Shown here: piece after piece, positions 26,120-34,696 of the stretch
Layout: each line of letters opens with the position of its first letter
How positions within the stretch are numbered: the stretch's first letter is position 1
Notes under the pieces: model-generated
What the model was told of the DNA's origin: nothing
Databases searched by the model: none
Seen by the model: the letters and a program-made list of their open reading frames with translations, nothing else
Source of the DNA: Cycas panzhihuaensis
Lineage: Eukaryota; Cycadophyta
NCBI GenBank assembly: GCA_023213395.1
Contig: CM041465.1
Coordinates: 81,041,741-81,105,740 of the forward strand
DNA length: 64,000 nucleotides
Reading direction: 5' to 3'
Translations under genes and position numbers: made by a program

Positions 26120-26330
26120 CAACTATTTAATTCAATAGAAATGTCATATGGATGCTAGTGAAAAGGTCAAGTTATGTATAAGATCCTATGTCGAATAATA
26201 CTTCCTTATTAAGAACGGGTTGTATAAATAATCATTTGATGGCATCCTCCTCCATTGCATCAATGTTAAGGAAATTGACTAAGTCCTCCATAAATGCCAC
26301 AATAGAATATATAATTAGCACTTTAGGGGC
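26120..26330 (+). pseudogene. pol: G3 integrase, N-terminal part up to the G2 insertion
   Basis: A LYK-type stretch near 26220 and the start of the zinc domain (HKCHNRIYN, then HFRG) lead directly to ggggc at 26326-26330, where G2 begins. The frame resumes after G2 at 42931 with the next residues of the zinc domain, so the two parts were once one gene. Confidence 0.75.
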
Positions 26331-28906
26331 TAGACGCGCTGCTACAGGATAACTACCTAACTGATAGGTGTGGGGGAGAGTGAATGGTGAAATGATAAAA
26401 GGTGGAACCTAAAAGGTGAGTAACTATCACGCAGAGCGCCCCGTGCGCCGGAGCGCGAGTTCAGGATCTGCAATGGAGTATGGCTACTATCAGGTGACCC
26501 TTCACCACTTCGAGCAAGGGGTGAAGATGCGTAGGGCTAACCTGGGTTGACCTAGAGGCAGGACCCTCCCACCCTTGGGTAGCCAGAAGAGGGAAGAGGA
26601 AATCCAAAGGGAAAGAGTCAAGAGTAAGCCTACACAACCTAACCGAGTACACAAGTGATGCGAGAGGCAAGGCACTTGTGTGGTTGAGGAGAAGAGGAGA
26701 AAGGTGGAGAAAGAGAGTTCCTACAACCTTTCCTATAGATGGTAAAAGTAAAAATATATATAACAAAATAAATGAAATGCAACTAGACACGAAACCAAAT
26801 TTTCCCCTTTTATCTTCCAATGCGCTAATAACTACAGGAAAAATTAAAGGCAAAAAGGAGGTAGCAAAGTGGAGCGAAACGTGCACCTGGGTCGAGGACA
26901 TACGTGACCAAGAAGCCTTATCGAGGAGCACCAAACCGTTCCACGCGGCGCATTGGATGCAAGTTGTTGCGGTGGGTAGAAAAAGGGGGCTTCCTTACCT
27001 TCCCCGAAAAATCAAATGCGGTGCCAAGAAAGAAAGGAAGCACCAACTAATAAGTGAAACTACACGAAAACATAACAAATACAAAGGTACTTACCGGTAA
27101 CGAGGCTAACGGGTGATATCCTCCACGCTCCCCCGAATACCTGCAAGCAAAGGCGGTCTCTTCCTTCCCAGAGGAAGAACACTAACATGCAACACAAAGT
27201 TCTAACAATATATACTCAAGTAATATAAATTTAAACCTAAACACATACGCGTTAGTGCTAATCCAACAAAGAAAGTACCCAAGAAAGAATGACCAAGGCG
27301 AAAGTAAACGATCGGTAAACCTCGGAGTGGCCTACCTCCCGCAAATGGTGCCCTAACCTCCTCTCAAGAGCCACGAGGCAGCGAGGATAAAGTCAAGAGC
27401 AAGGGCTGGAAAATGGCAGCAAAAAGGGCAAGGAGAGGCCCAAGAAAACCCACGGCGAACTGGGATGCTATGAGGAGCAAACCGGGTGACCAGGAAGGAA
27501 GGTGAAGCGAAAAACCAGTGGTTGGGACTTATGAGTGATGCCCAAACCTGAGCAAAAGGCCCCAAATCAGCACTGCAACTTGTGACAGCGCTGGTTTGGG
27601 TGACCAAAAGGAAGCCTTCGAACCCTTGTTTGCAAGCCAAGGGCAGCACGGGGCGAGAGGGAGGCTTTGGAGGGTTTGGAGCCGCTTAGGGAGCGTGGAA
27701 GGTGGTACAAAATCCACCTAGCTCCTCTCCAAAACCTATGCCACCTCTCAACGCCACTGCCTTGAGCAGTAAATGCAGGCAAGAAGCACAGGAAGAGTGG
27801 TATAACAGTCCTCAAAAGGGAGGAAAACCAACTTACAAGATTGAAGTCAAGCAAAGAGCAAGCTAGACTGAGCATGAATATAACAACAAACAATGTAAAA
27901 CCAAGAGTACCTGAGTAGGGGAAGGCAAGGAGTCTGCCTCAGCCAAAAGACAGTGAGGAGCGGCTGAGAAATCAGCCCAGATCTGAAGCACAGTAGGTTT
28001 GAGACCCTGCTAAGGAGATGTGAGAGGAAACACCTGCACTTGGGAGCACTTATGGACTGCCTGAGCAAAGATCAACTGGAAAACACTCCAAAGAGGCCCT
28101 CTCCAAGGTGTTTGAGGGGCTGGAAGAATGTCTCAGCCACACCAAAGGAGAGCTGGGCGCTGGAGGAGGGGCGCTGGTCCAGTAGCAGCAGTAGAACAGT
28201 AGAGAAGAGCAGAGCAGGATGATGTTTCCTTGAGAGCAATTCCAAAAGTGAGCCAAAGAACCCTTGAAAATGAGCCCAAAAGGGCTTAAGTACTCAATCA
28301 AAACCCTAAAGCGAGCGATTAGGGCATGGCTGGAAGAGAAATAAGGCGCGAGCCACGTGGCGCTTCACACAATGCGAAATTGCCACTGGATTTTTAAAAC
28401 AATCGAGATCGTACCATCATGAATTTGCAGATCAAAAATCTGGCGGTACACACCTAGAGCCAAAAATGGGCCCCACCAGCCAGTCTAGGCTGGGGGTAGA
28501 TGACCGAAAGGGCAAAAAGGGGAGTAGAACACCTACCCGGGGGTACACAAGCCAACAAACAGGTCCAAGGGAGCAAAAATAGGACTCAAATGGGGTGGCA
28601 AGTTAAGCAAGCGATGATGAGTCATCACACGGGCAGAGGTGGCGCAAACCTAGTGGATCCTAAGGCGAGGAGGGCAGATGCGGGAAGTAACGTGGTCACC
28701 AGGGTACCACACTCGCTAGGAGTATGCCCCTGCTATAGTTGTCATAGGCTAAAAATAAGTGTGGACAACGGTAAGGTCGCCCACAAAGCCACATACAAGC
28801 AGACATGCAAGCAAATACTCATCAAAAGAAAGAGATGACAATGCGAGAAACATACCTGCACTTACCTGAGTCGGTGATTCCATATCCATTCCCGGAGCCG
28901 GAAACA
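26331..28906 (-). repeat. G2 3' LTR
   Basis: Direct-repeat partner of 40334-42925. It is near-identical over most of its length but differs strongly in three blocks (about 27540-27600, 28150-28205 and 28330-28465). Overlapping ORFs on both strands are by-products of its GC-rich composition. Confidence 0.93.
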
Positions 28907-29314
28907 CCGCCTTGGCAACAGAGCCTCGCCACTCTAAGCACGGTGCGATGGCGAATCTGCAACACAACCAAGAGTAGCACATGTGTATATAGATATATCA
29001 ATCAAGATCATAACAGTAGGCAAGGGTGCCAGCGAGTGTTGTGGCGGAATGCGTGGATATGAAAGCGGCGGTGGAGACAACATAGGGGCTACCTATGAGC
29101 CACCTGGGAACCGACTGGGAGGAAGAGACAGGTGAGGGGGGCTGCCCCCACCACAAAGGATGCAAAGAGAGCATGCATAACCAAGTAAAGAGTAAGCAAA
29201 AAGTGGGTACCATAGTTTTACCTCATTAGTAACTAGGTCTCGGAGGTGCGAATGGATCGCGAAGCCGAGCGACAGGCAACCTGGGGCTTGGGCGACAGAA
29301 AGGCCAGGCAAGCC
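28907..29314 (-). other. G2 region between second RNase H and 3' LTR
   Basis: About 0.4 kb with no gene recognised. On the minus strand it ends at the 3' LTR start (28906) with a short purine-rich AAGGCGG, a weak candidate polypurine tract. Confidence 0.5.
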
Positions 29315-29737
29315 TCAGGGACGATCAGCAAGGAGGGGAAGGCAGCGCTCAAGGATGAGGCGAACGAGACTATCTGCCTCAGCGTTGAGAGCCCGAGGGA
29401 TATGCTGGATATCAACAAAAGTAAAGCGGGCCAGGAGGGATCTGGCAGCAGAAGAAAGAGTCCTCAAGTGAGGGCATCGCACCTGGTAAACCTGGGTGAG
29501 ATGAGACACCACAACTTGAGAGTCGCAAAGCAAAACAACGGGTCCGTGATGGAAACGGAGGACATCGGTAAGGGCCTCAATAATAGTTGTATATTCAGCT
29601 TCATTGTTGGTAGCCTCTGGGAGGAAGATCCCAGAGCGGAGGAGATCATGTCCAGAAGGGCTGCGGAGAATCCACGCAGCGGCAGAAGGTCCAGGATTAC
29701 CGCGGCTTCCACCGTCGATAAAGATGTAGACGGACAT
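29315..29737 (-). CDS. Archaeal-type RNase H (second RNase H of G2), intact
   Basis: A 140-residue ribonuclease H that would degrade the RNA strand of RNA/DNA hybrids during reverse transcription. It starts with VYIFIDGGSRGNPGP, the hallmark of archaeal/plant-type RNases H. All four acidic catalytic positions are present: Asp8 (FIDGG), Glu48 (TNNEAEY), Asp72 (LLCDSQ) and Asp122 (NAEADSL). I start it at the ATG at 29737 because an in-frame TAG lies a few codons upstream. That stop also means it is not fused to integrase in this copy. It lies downstream of integrase in the element's direction, as in Tat-lineage elements that acquired a second RNase H. The older RNase H in pol has lost acidic residues, so this one may have taken over the function. 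No stop or frameshift is seen. Confidence 0.9.
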   Translation of the reverse strand: MSVYIFIDGGSRGNPGPSAAAWILRSPSGHDLLRSGIFLPEATNNEAEYTTIIEALTDVLRFHHGPVVLLCDSQVVVSHLTQVYQVRCPHLRTLSSAARSLLARFTFVDIQHIPRALNAEADSLVRLILERCLPLLADRP

Positions 29738-30240
29738 AGGTGACAAAATCTAGGCAGTCAATGGGCAATAAGAGCAACACTCGAAAGGCAAGCAAAAGAT
29801 GGCCATGAAGGGTAGGAGGACCTAGCAATGAGGTTACCCAGGGCGAGAGCAAGCAACCCAATCACCAAGGAGGGTGGTCGAGGAAGCGGCCTCTTGGGGC
29901 GCCAAAAGGTCGCTTCAGGAAGCGAAACATGCCCCCAGGCAGGGGAACATTACCTTTGGGGACCCCAAGAGTGAGAAAGGGTCGCGGAAACGAGCCCAGG
30001 GCGACGAAACGAGCCAAATGAGTATAAACTCGGGTAGGCGCGGGAGTAGCGCGCAAAACGATGCAACAGGGCCCTGGCAAAAAGTGTGATAATGAGGCAC
30101 CATAAATGACCTTACAAGGGAGGGCAAAAAGGGCATCAATAAAGCACAATCGGCAACAGGGCCAGAAGGCAAAGGCAAACAAGACAAAGAGACGGTCCCA
30201 ACGACTATCGCGAGACCAAAAACGGAAGAAGTGCCCGTTG
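29738..30240. other. Gap between second RNase H and antisense promoter
   Basis: About 0.5 kb of GC-rich sequence. Overlapping ORFs on both strands have no recognisable domain. It may contain upstream promoter elements for the plus-strand unit. Confidence 0.5.
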
Positions 30241-30251
30241 GGGCCCTTGCC

Positions 30252-30258
30252 TATATAA
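30252..30258 (+). promoter_or_regulatory. TATA box of the antisense unit in G2
   Basis: A clean tatataa (in cctatataagg) stands in GC-rich surroundings on the strand opposite to G2 and upstream of the PMD ORF. Plant transcription normally starts about 30 bases downstream, here near 30285. The placement is inferred from sequence alone. Confidence 0.6.
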
Positions 30259-30284
30259 GGAAATCGACGGGAAAATGGATTCAT

Positions 30285-30958
30285 TTTCACCGGCTCTTGT
30301 ACGAAACTAGAGCCATTTCCTTATGCAGCGGAGCACCACCCAACTTCGGAGGCACGTAGAGGGAGATCAGACCGTCGGATCGGAGAGCGGAGAGAGCCAG
30401 CATGACCGACTAGACGATATGGCAATAGCGAGACCAGATCCAGTGAATGGAAATCACTAAACCTGACCCAAAACGAAGTTCAAAGTTTATGGTTTTTTCA
30501 GTAAGATTTTTGATTTCTGTATAGTTTTAGTACCCCTTACGGGCAACGGAAGGCTTCTCAGAGTCTGAATCAGACCCAGAAAGAGGCGGGGACCTGGGCA
30601 TTAGGGAGCCCTGGTCCCGGTGGGCCCCACGTGGTCCACCAGAAAAATTTTGGGTTTTTCGGGGCAGAAATGCCCCCTTTGGGGGATCGCTGTCTTTGCG
30701 GCAATGATCGCAGTGCCGCAATCATTGCCGCGGGCCTCACATCGTCGCGGGACCCGTGCCAAACTTAGCTGCTGCCAAGTTTGGCGCAGACGGGCGCGTA
30801 ATGGCAGAAAAATAGACATGAGGGCCAAAAGAGCCCCAAATCTCAGACAGAGAGAGATTTGAGAGAGAGAGAGAGGTGATAGTGGCTAACACGAGACTGA
30901 CTTGGGTTATTTTGGTGTGAACAGGCTTTCCTCATGATGAATCTTAGCGAACGTTGGT
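30285..30958 (+). other. Putative 5' leader of the antisense PMD gene
   Basis: About 0.67 kb between the predicted start and the PMD ATG. It contains a perfect 11-bp inverted repeat (30698-30708 with 30721-30731, GCGGCAATGAT and its complement, 12-base loop) and a GA-rich tract at about 30841-30875. A short upstream ORF opens at 30934 and overlaps the PMD start in another frame. An intron in this leader is possible but not shown. Confidence 0.45.
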
Positions 30959-31678
30959 ATGGCTATGCTGAGTTACATGGAGATGACAACCCAGGAGGAT
31001 AGGGATATGTTGCAGAGGTGTGGCCTGTACAAGGCCCTCAAGACACCTCAATACATGTCGGACCAGAGGTTACTAGTTGACATTGTGTCCCATTGGGATA
31101 GGAGGAGACATGTATTCCACCTACCACAGGCGGGGGATGTGACGGTCATGCCGAGGGATATCTGGCAGATACTGGGAGTTTCGGCGACATGGAGGCCGGT
31201 GAGACTAGGGACATTGCCCAGCACTGAGGCATCACACAGGGAGGTAGCTCTGTTCTTCACAGGAGCTGACAGATGGGATCAGAGGGGAGCACCCCTCCAG
31301 ACAGTTCTGATGTCAGGGATTCCTCAAGTGAGGAAACTGGTGGTTTTGTGCATTTTGTTCCGGATTTCCCAGAAACAGAACTATCGAGAGGTTCCAGGCG
31401 GGTGGGTGGATGCAGTTCACCGCTGCGAAGCCAGCGAGAGGATGGACTGGGCAGCCCTGATAGTGGCGAACCTCGTCGCCCAGCTGGATACTATCAGGAT
31501 GACTGGGAGAGGCAGATTATCATATAGCACACTGTTACAGTGTTGGTACTTCGATCACTTCGCAGCAGTGGCACCAGCGGGGGGACCACACCCCATTACA
31601 GAGCAGGCCCCGATGGTCCACAGGTGGCGAGCAGGCGAGGGGACAGAGGACAGGGCTCATGTCCGGAGATCAGTATAG
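30959..31678 (+). CDS. Plant mobile domain (PMD, MAIN-like) protein, antisense to G2
   Basis: A 239-codon frame on the strand opposite to the retrotransposon. It shows the PMD pattern: a start with GLYKAL, then LLVDIVSHWDRRRHVFHLP, then GDVTVMPRDIWQILGV, and near the end LQCWYFDHFA and HRWR. PMD proteins occur as nuclear host proteins of the MAIN/MAIL family (gene-silencing and genome-stability roles in Arabidopsis) and as passengers of transposable elements. Their biochemical activity is unclear. The frame ends at TAG (31676-31678). The same frame stays readable after it, so the ancestral protein was probably longer. A TATA box lies about 0.7 kb upstream. Alternative start codons nearby are in other frames. 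The family call is by motif recognition. Confidence 0.75.
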   Translation: MAMLSYMEMTTQEDRDMLQRCGLYKALKTPQYMSDQRLLVDIVSHWDRRRHVFHLPQAGDVTVMPRDIWQILGVSATWRPVRLGTLPSTEASHREVALFFTGADRWDQRGAPLQTVLMSGIPQVRKLVVLCILFRISQKQNYREVPGGWVDAVHRCEASERMDWAALIVANLVAQLDTIRMTGRGRLSYSTLLQCWYFDHFAAVAPAGGPHPITEQAPMVHRWRAGEGTEDRAHVRRSV

Positions 31679-32134
31679 GCCACATCACTAGACCTCCTCA
31701 CCCTCTGAGACTACATAGCAGAGCCCTACAGGACGGTGAGGTGGGATAGTGACGACGAGGCAGGCAGAGCAGGAGTGCTTGCGGGCGACGATAGCAGTGA
31801 TGATGGAGATGATGGAGATAGCGGAGATAGTGGGGCCGACCTGTCACGACCTGCAGGGGAGGCAGGTCCTTCAGGGATAGTAGGAGATACAGGGGGTCCA
31901 TCCGGAGCTGCCAGAGGAGAGGCAGGACCATCTGGAGCGCAGGGCGAGGTTAGGAGACCTGTGACTAGGGCCCGCAGACTGTGGATCATGATGGGATCCG
32001 CGGGGACGAGAGCTGGACCCACCCCCGCGAGGAAGGAGACCCAGGCAAAGGAGGTGCCAGAGGACGAGGCACCTGCAGCTGGCGGAGAGCCAGAAGGGGA
32101 GGATGTCGCTACGGAGGAGCAAAGGCCACAGTAG
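31679..32134 (+). pseudogene. PMD protein, C-terminal extension after premature stops
   Basis: The PMD frame continues in phase beyond TAG (31676) and TGA (31709) with DYIAEPYRTVRWDSDDE, a sensible PMD ending. An acidic, Gly/Ser-rich low-complexity tail follows, ending at 32134. The two stops look like decay of an originally single frame of about 390 codons. The sequence around the stop at 32134 reads taggtgaga and could also hold a splice donor. Confidence 0.6.
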
Positions 32135-32399
32135 GTGAGACCTAACCTTTTCCAGAGTCATTTAGCATCTAGACAGGAGTTTAGTTTAGTTTGATTATGA
32201 CATATGTGGTGAGACATAGACTGACACATGGCGTGTTGCATTGGCAGGTACAATGAGATCGGGGAGGCGATAGAGGTGTGGTGAGGGAGATATTCCCTCG
32301 GTGTCTGTGAGGGCAACCGCCCATCCAGGCAGGTGGTGAGCCTAGAGCGGCAGGAGCCCACAGAGAGGCATTCGCCCCGTTGGTGAGGGTGAGGGACAT

Positions 32400-32822
32400 A
32401 TGGCTGCTGAGTCCCAAGAGCATGCAACATCCCAGGGACGACTGCAGCAAGAGAGAGATGACGCGAGACGCGAGAGGGATGAGCTGCGAGGACGGGTATA
32501 GGCTTTAGAGGCACAGGGTGGTGCAGGTGGAGATGGAGAGAGCAGAACCCAGCTAGCAGTGGTCACTGAGCGTCTCAGGGTGACAGAGGAGGCACTCCAA
32601 GAAGAGTGGGATCGTATCCAGGCTAGATACGATCAGCTGGTAGCACAGGTGGTGTAGAGGTTGAGCCGGAGCAGGACACGTACCCACACGGCGGCAGCGA
32701 CCCCGAGACGGCCGAGAGATGATGAGAGCGAGGCGGGCAGCTCGCGGAGGCCCAGGAGGAGCCTCAGAGGCATGTGGTCCCCAGGAGAGGGATCACAGAG
32801 ACCAGGAGATGGCACCCCATGA
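32400..32822 (+). pseudogene. Coiled-coil segment, possible last exon of the antisense gene
   Basis: A frame of 140 codons from ATG 32400 to TGA 32820-32822, with TAG at 32499 and 32655. It is rich in Glu, Arg, Gln and Leu with heptad spacing (LQQERDDARRERDELRGRV and LRVTEEALQEEWDRIQARY). That predicts a coiled coil, followed by a basic, Ser/Arg-rich tail. It may join the PMD part through an intron between about 32137 and 32248 (donor gtgaga, acceptor ttggcag), but the frame match is not established. Function unknown. Confidence 0.45.
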
Positions 32823-33489
32823 GCGGGGCAATAGCAGTAGGACATGTACATATAGTTTTGATAGGGGAAAGCACGGGCCTCCAGGGGGTCATATATAGGA
32901 CCATATAATTGTACCCCCCTGCAAGGACACCGGCTTCCCAGGATGTATGATGGGTCATGATTTTGATATGTATATATATATGCATGGGGTGATTGGAACC
33001 CCATTCGGATATAAGATGCTGTGTATGATGTATCGTATGGATGATATGTATGGTTCTTTTGTGTATTGTGAATGTTGTGTTGTAGATGTTTTATGTTATG
33101 GATATTTTTATGTTATGGACACATGTTTCCTTCCATATATGGCTATATGTCTAACAGGAGCACACACACACGTCGTGAGCGGAGACGACAGAGAGGTGTG
33201 AGGTTAGAGGATAGCGCGGCATACACGTCTACAGGAGAGCATAGCGGGATATGTGAAGGAAACGAAGGGCAGGAAAGAGAGGCGACGATGCCCCCAAGCA
33301 TCCTCCTGATTGGGGGATGCCCAAGCAAGACGACACAAGGGTTCCCGAGAGGATACGGGAACGCGAAATCGAAAGATGAAGCAGGATCCATCTCAAATTG
33401 CCATTCTACCCGTGGTTGGGAAGGATGGGGACAACCTAAGATGGTAGTTTAGGCTCATTTCAGAGCAGGGCGAAGGGATCACCGAGAGA
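32823..33489 (+). other. Putative 3' region of the antisense unit, no gene
   Basis: This contains a T/G-rich stretch (about 33010-33130) of the kind found near plant polyadenylation sites. ORFs here show no domain. The sequence ends where the minus-strand integrase stops (33490), so the sense and antisense genes converge. Confidence 0.4.
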
Positions 33490-34696
33490 TCATGCATAAA
33501 ACTTCTTAAGGAACTTTCCATTAACAACTTTCTCAAATTCAAGCCCTTCCAGGGTGGCTATCCTATAGGCGCCATTATCGAGGGATTCGATAATGACGAA
33601 AGGACCAACCCATCCGGGTTTGAATTTGGTCAAACGGTCATGGAGATATTCGAGCTTGAGGACATAGTCCCCGGGAAACAAAGGGCGGGGACGGAGGCGT
33701 TTATCGTAGGCCCTTTGTGAACGGGCTTTGGATGCTAGGTTAGCCTGATAGGTGGCTAAGCGTCTCTCATCCAAAGCTTCGAGGTCCAGCAGGCGAGCCT
33801 GACGGATCGACTCTTCGTCGATGAAACCTCGAAGAGAGATTCATAAGGAAGGAATCTCAACCTCCAGCGGGAGTACCGCCTCGATCAAGTAGACCCGGGG
33901 AGAACGGGGTCATTCCCGTGGCAGAACGGATAGAGGTGCGATAAGCCCACAAGGCAGAGGGTAACTGAAGGTGCCAATCCTTTTGGGATTGAGCAACGGT
34001 TTTCTTGAGGATGCTGATAAGAGTCTTATTAAAAGACTCCACTTGGCCATTTGCCTTAGGGTAGTAAGGGGAGGAAGTCTTATGAGAAATTTTGAACTTC
34101 TCGCAAAGCTCATCCACCTCTTTATTACAGAAAGGAGTTCCATTGTCGGTGATTAGGACGTCCAGAATTCTGAAACGGTAAATGATATGCTGATAGACGA
34201 ATGTGGCAATCGTTTTGCCAGGAGTAGTGATCAAGGGAATGGCTTCCACCCATTTGGTGAAATACTTCGTGGCAGTCAAGATGAACTTATGCTGTGATGA
34301 CAAAGGTGGGGAGATTGCACCGATGAGGTCTAGTCCCCACTGAGCGAAGGGCCATGGCGAAACGATGGGATGCAAGGCCTCGGAAAGCACATGGGAAATG
34401 TTGGCGTGCTCTTGACATCGCCGACATTTCAGAGCAAAGGCGTGAGCGTCTTTAAAAAGAGATGGCCAGAAATAGCCCATCCGGAGGATCCTCTGAGCCA
34501 TAGATTGGCCCCCAAAGTGACCTCCACAAATGCCATGGTGGCATTCGCTGGCACAGTCGGTCACCACAAGAGTGGTGGCCTTGAGGAGGAGGATCCCATT
34601 GAAGGACCTCTTGTACAATACCTCGTCTACGAGGAGGTATTGCCTGGCAGAAGTCTGGATGCGAGACCTAGCTTTATTACTAGCGTCGGGGCGGTA
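33490..34696 (-). pseudogene. pol: G2 integrase
   Basis: The zinc domain (HHGICGGHFGG, then a C-x2-C in LKCRRCQEH) is followed by the DDE core: Asp in QWGLDLIGAI, Asp in LITDNGTPF and Glu in YYPKANGQVESFNKTL. All are present in the open piece 33857-34618. The C-terminal part (33490-33774) has PGDYVLKLEYLHDRL and GAYRIATLEGLEFEKV. A frameshift between about 33774 and 33900 separates the two. A stop near 34697 separates it from RNase H. This enzyme would insert the element DNA. Apart from the breaks it is close to full length. Confidence 0.9.

Noticed and set aside
26461-27100. Overlapping ORFs on both strands in the G2 3' LTR, with counterparts at 40464-41048 in the 5' LTR
   Set aside because: They recur only because LTRs are copies of each other. 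They overlap on opposite strands and show no domain, so the open length is put down to GC-rich composition.
27353-29418. Many ORFs of 60-110 codons in and beside the G2 3' LTR
   Set aside because: They overlap in several frames, differ between the two LTR copies and have no recognisable motif. The stretch 29246-29743 on the plus strand is the antisense shadow of the second RNase H.
29862-30290. 142-codon minus-strand ORF
   Set aside because: It has no domain, is rich in aromatic and Pro residues as expected of random GC-rich sequence, and overlaps the TATA box of the opposite strand.
30841-30875. GA tract as an independent microsatellite feature
   Set aside because: It is short and imperfect; it is mentioned only as part of the antisense leader.
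31698-33004. Minus-strand ORFs opposite the PMD tail and coiled coil
   Set aside because: Their Pro, Ser and Leu richness mirrors the acidic and repetitive plus-strand frame, and they contain no motif. They are shadows.
33072-33452. 126-codon plus-strand ORF downstream of the coiled coil
   Set aside because: It has no recognisable domain and starts in a T/G-rich stretch that looks like a 3' region. It was not supported as a gene.
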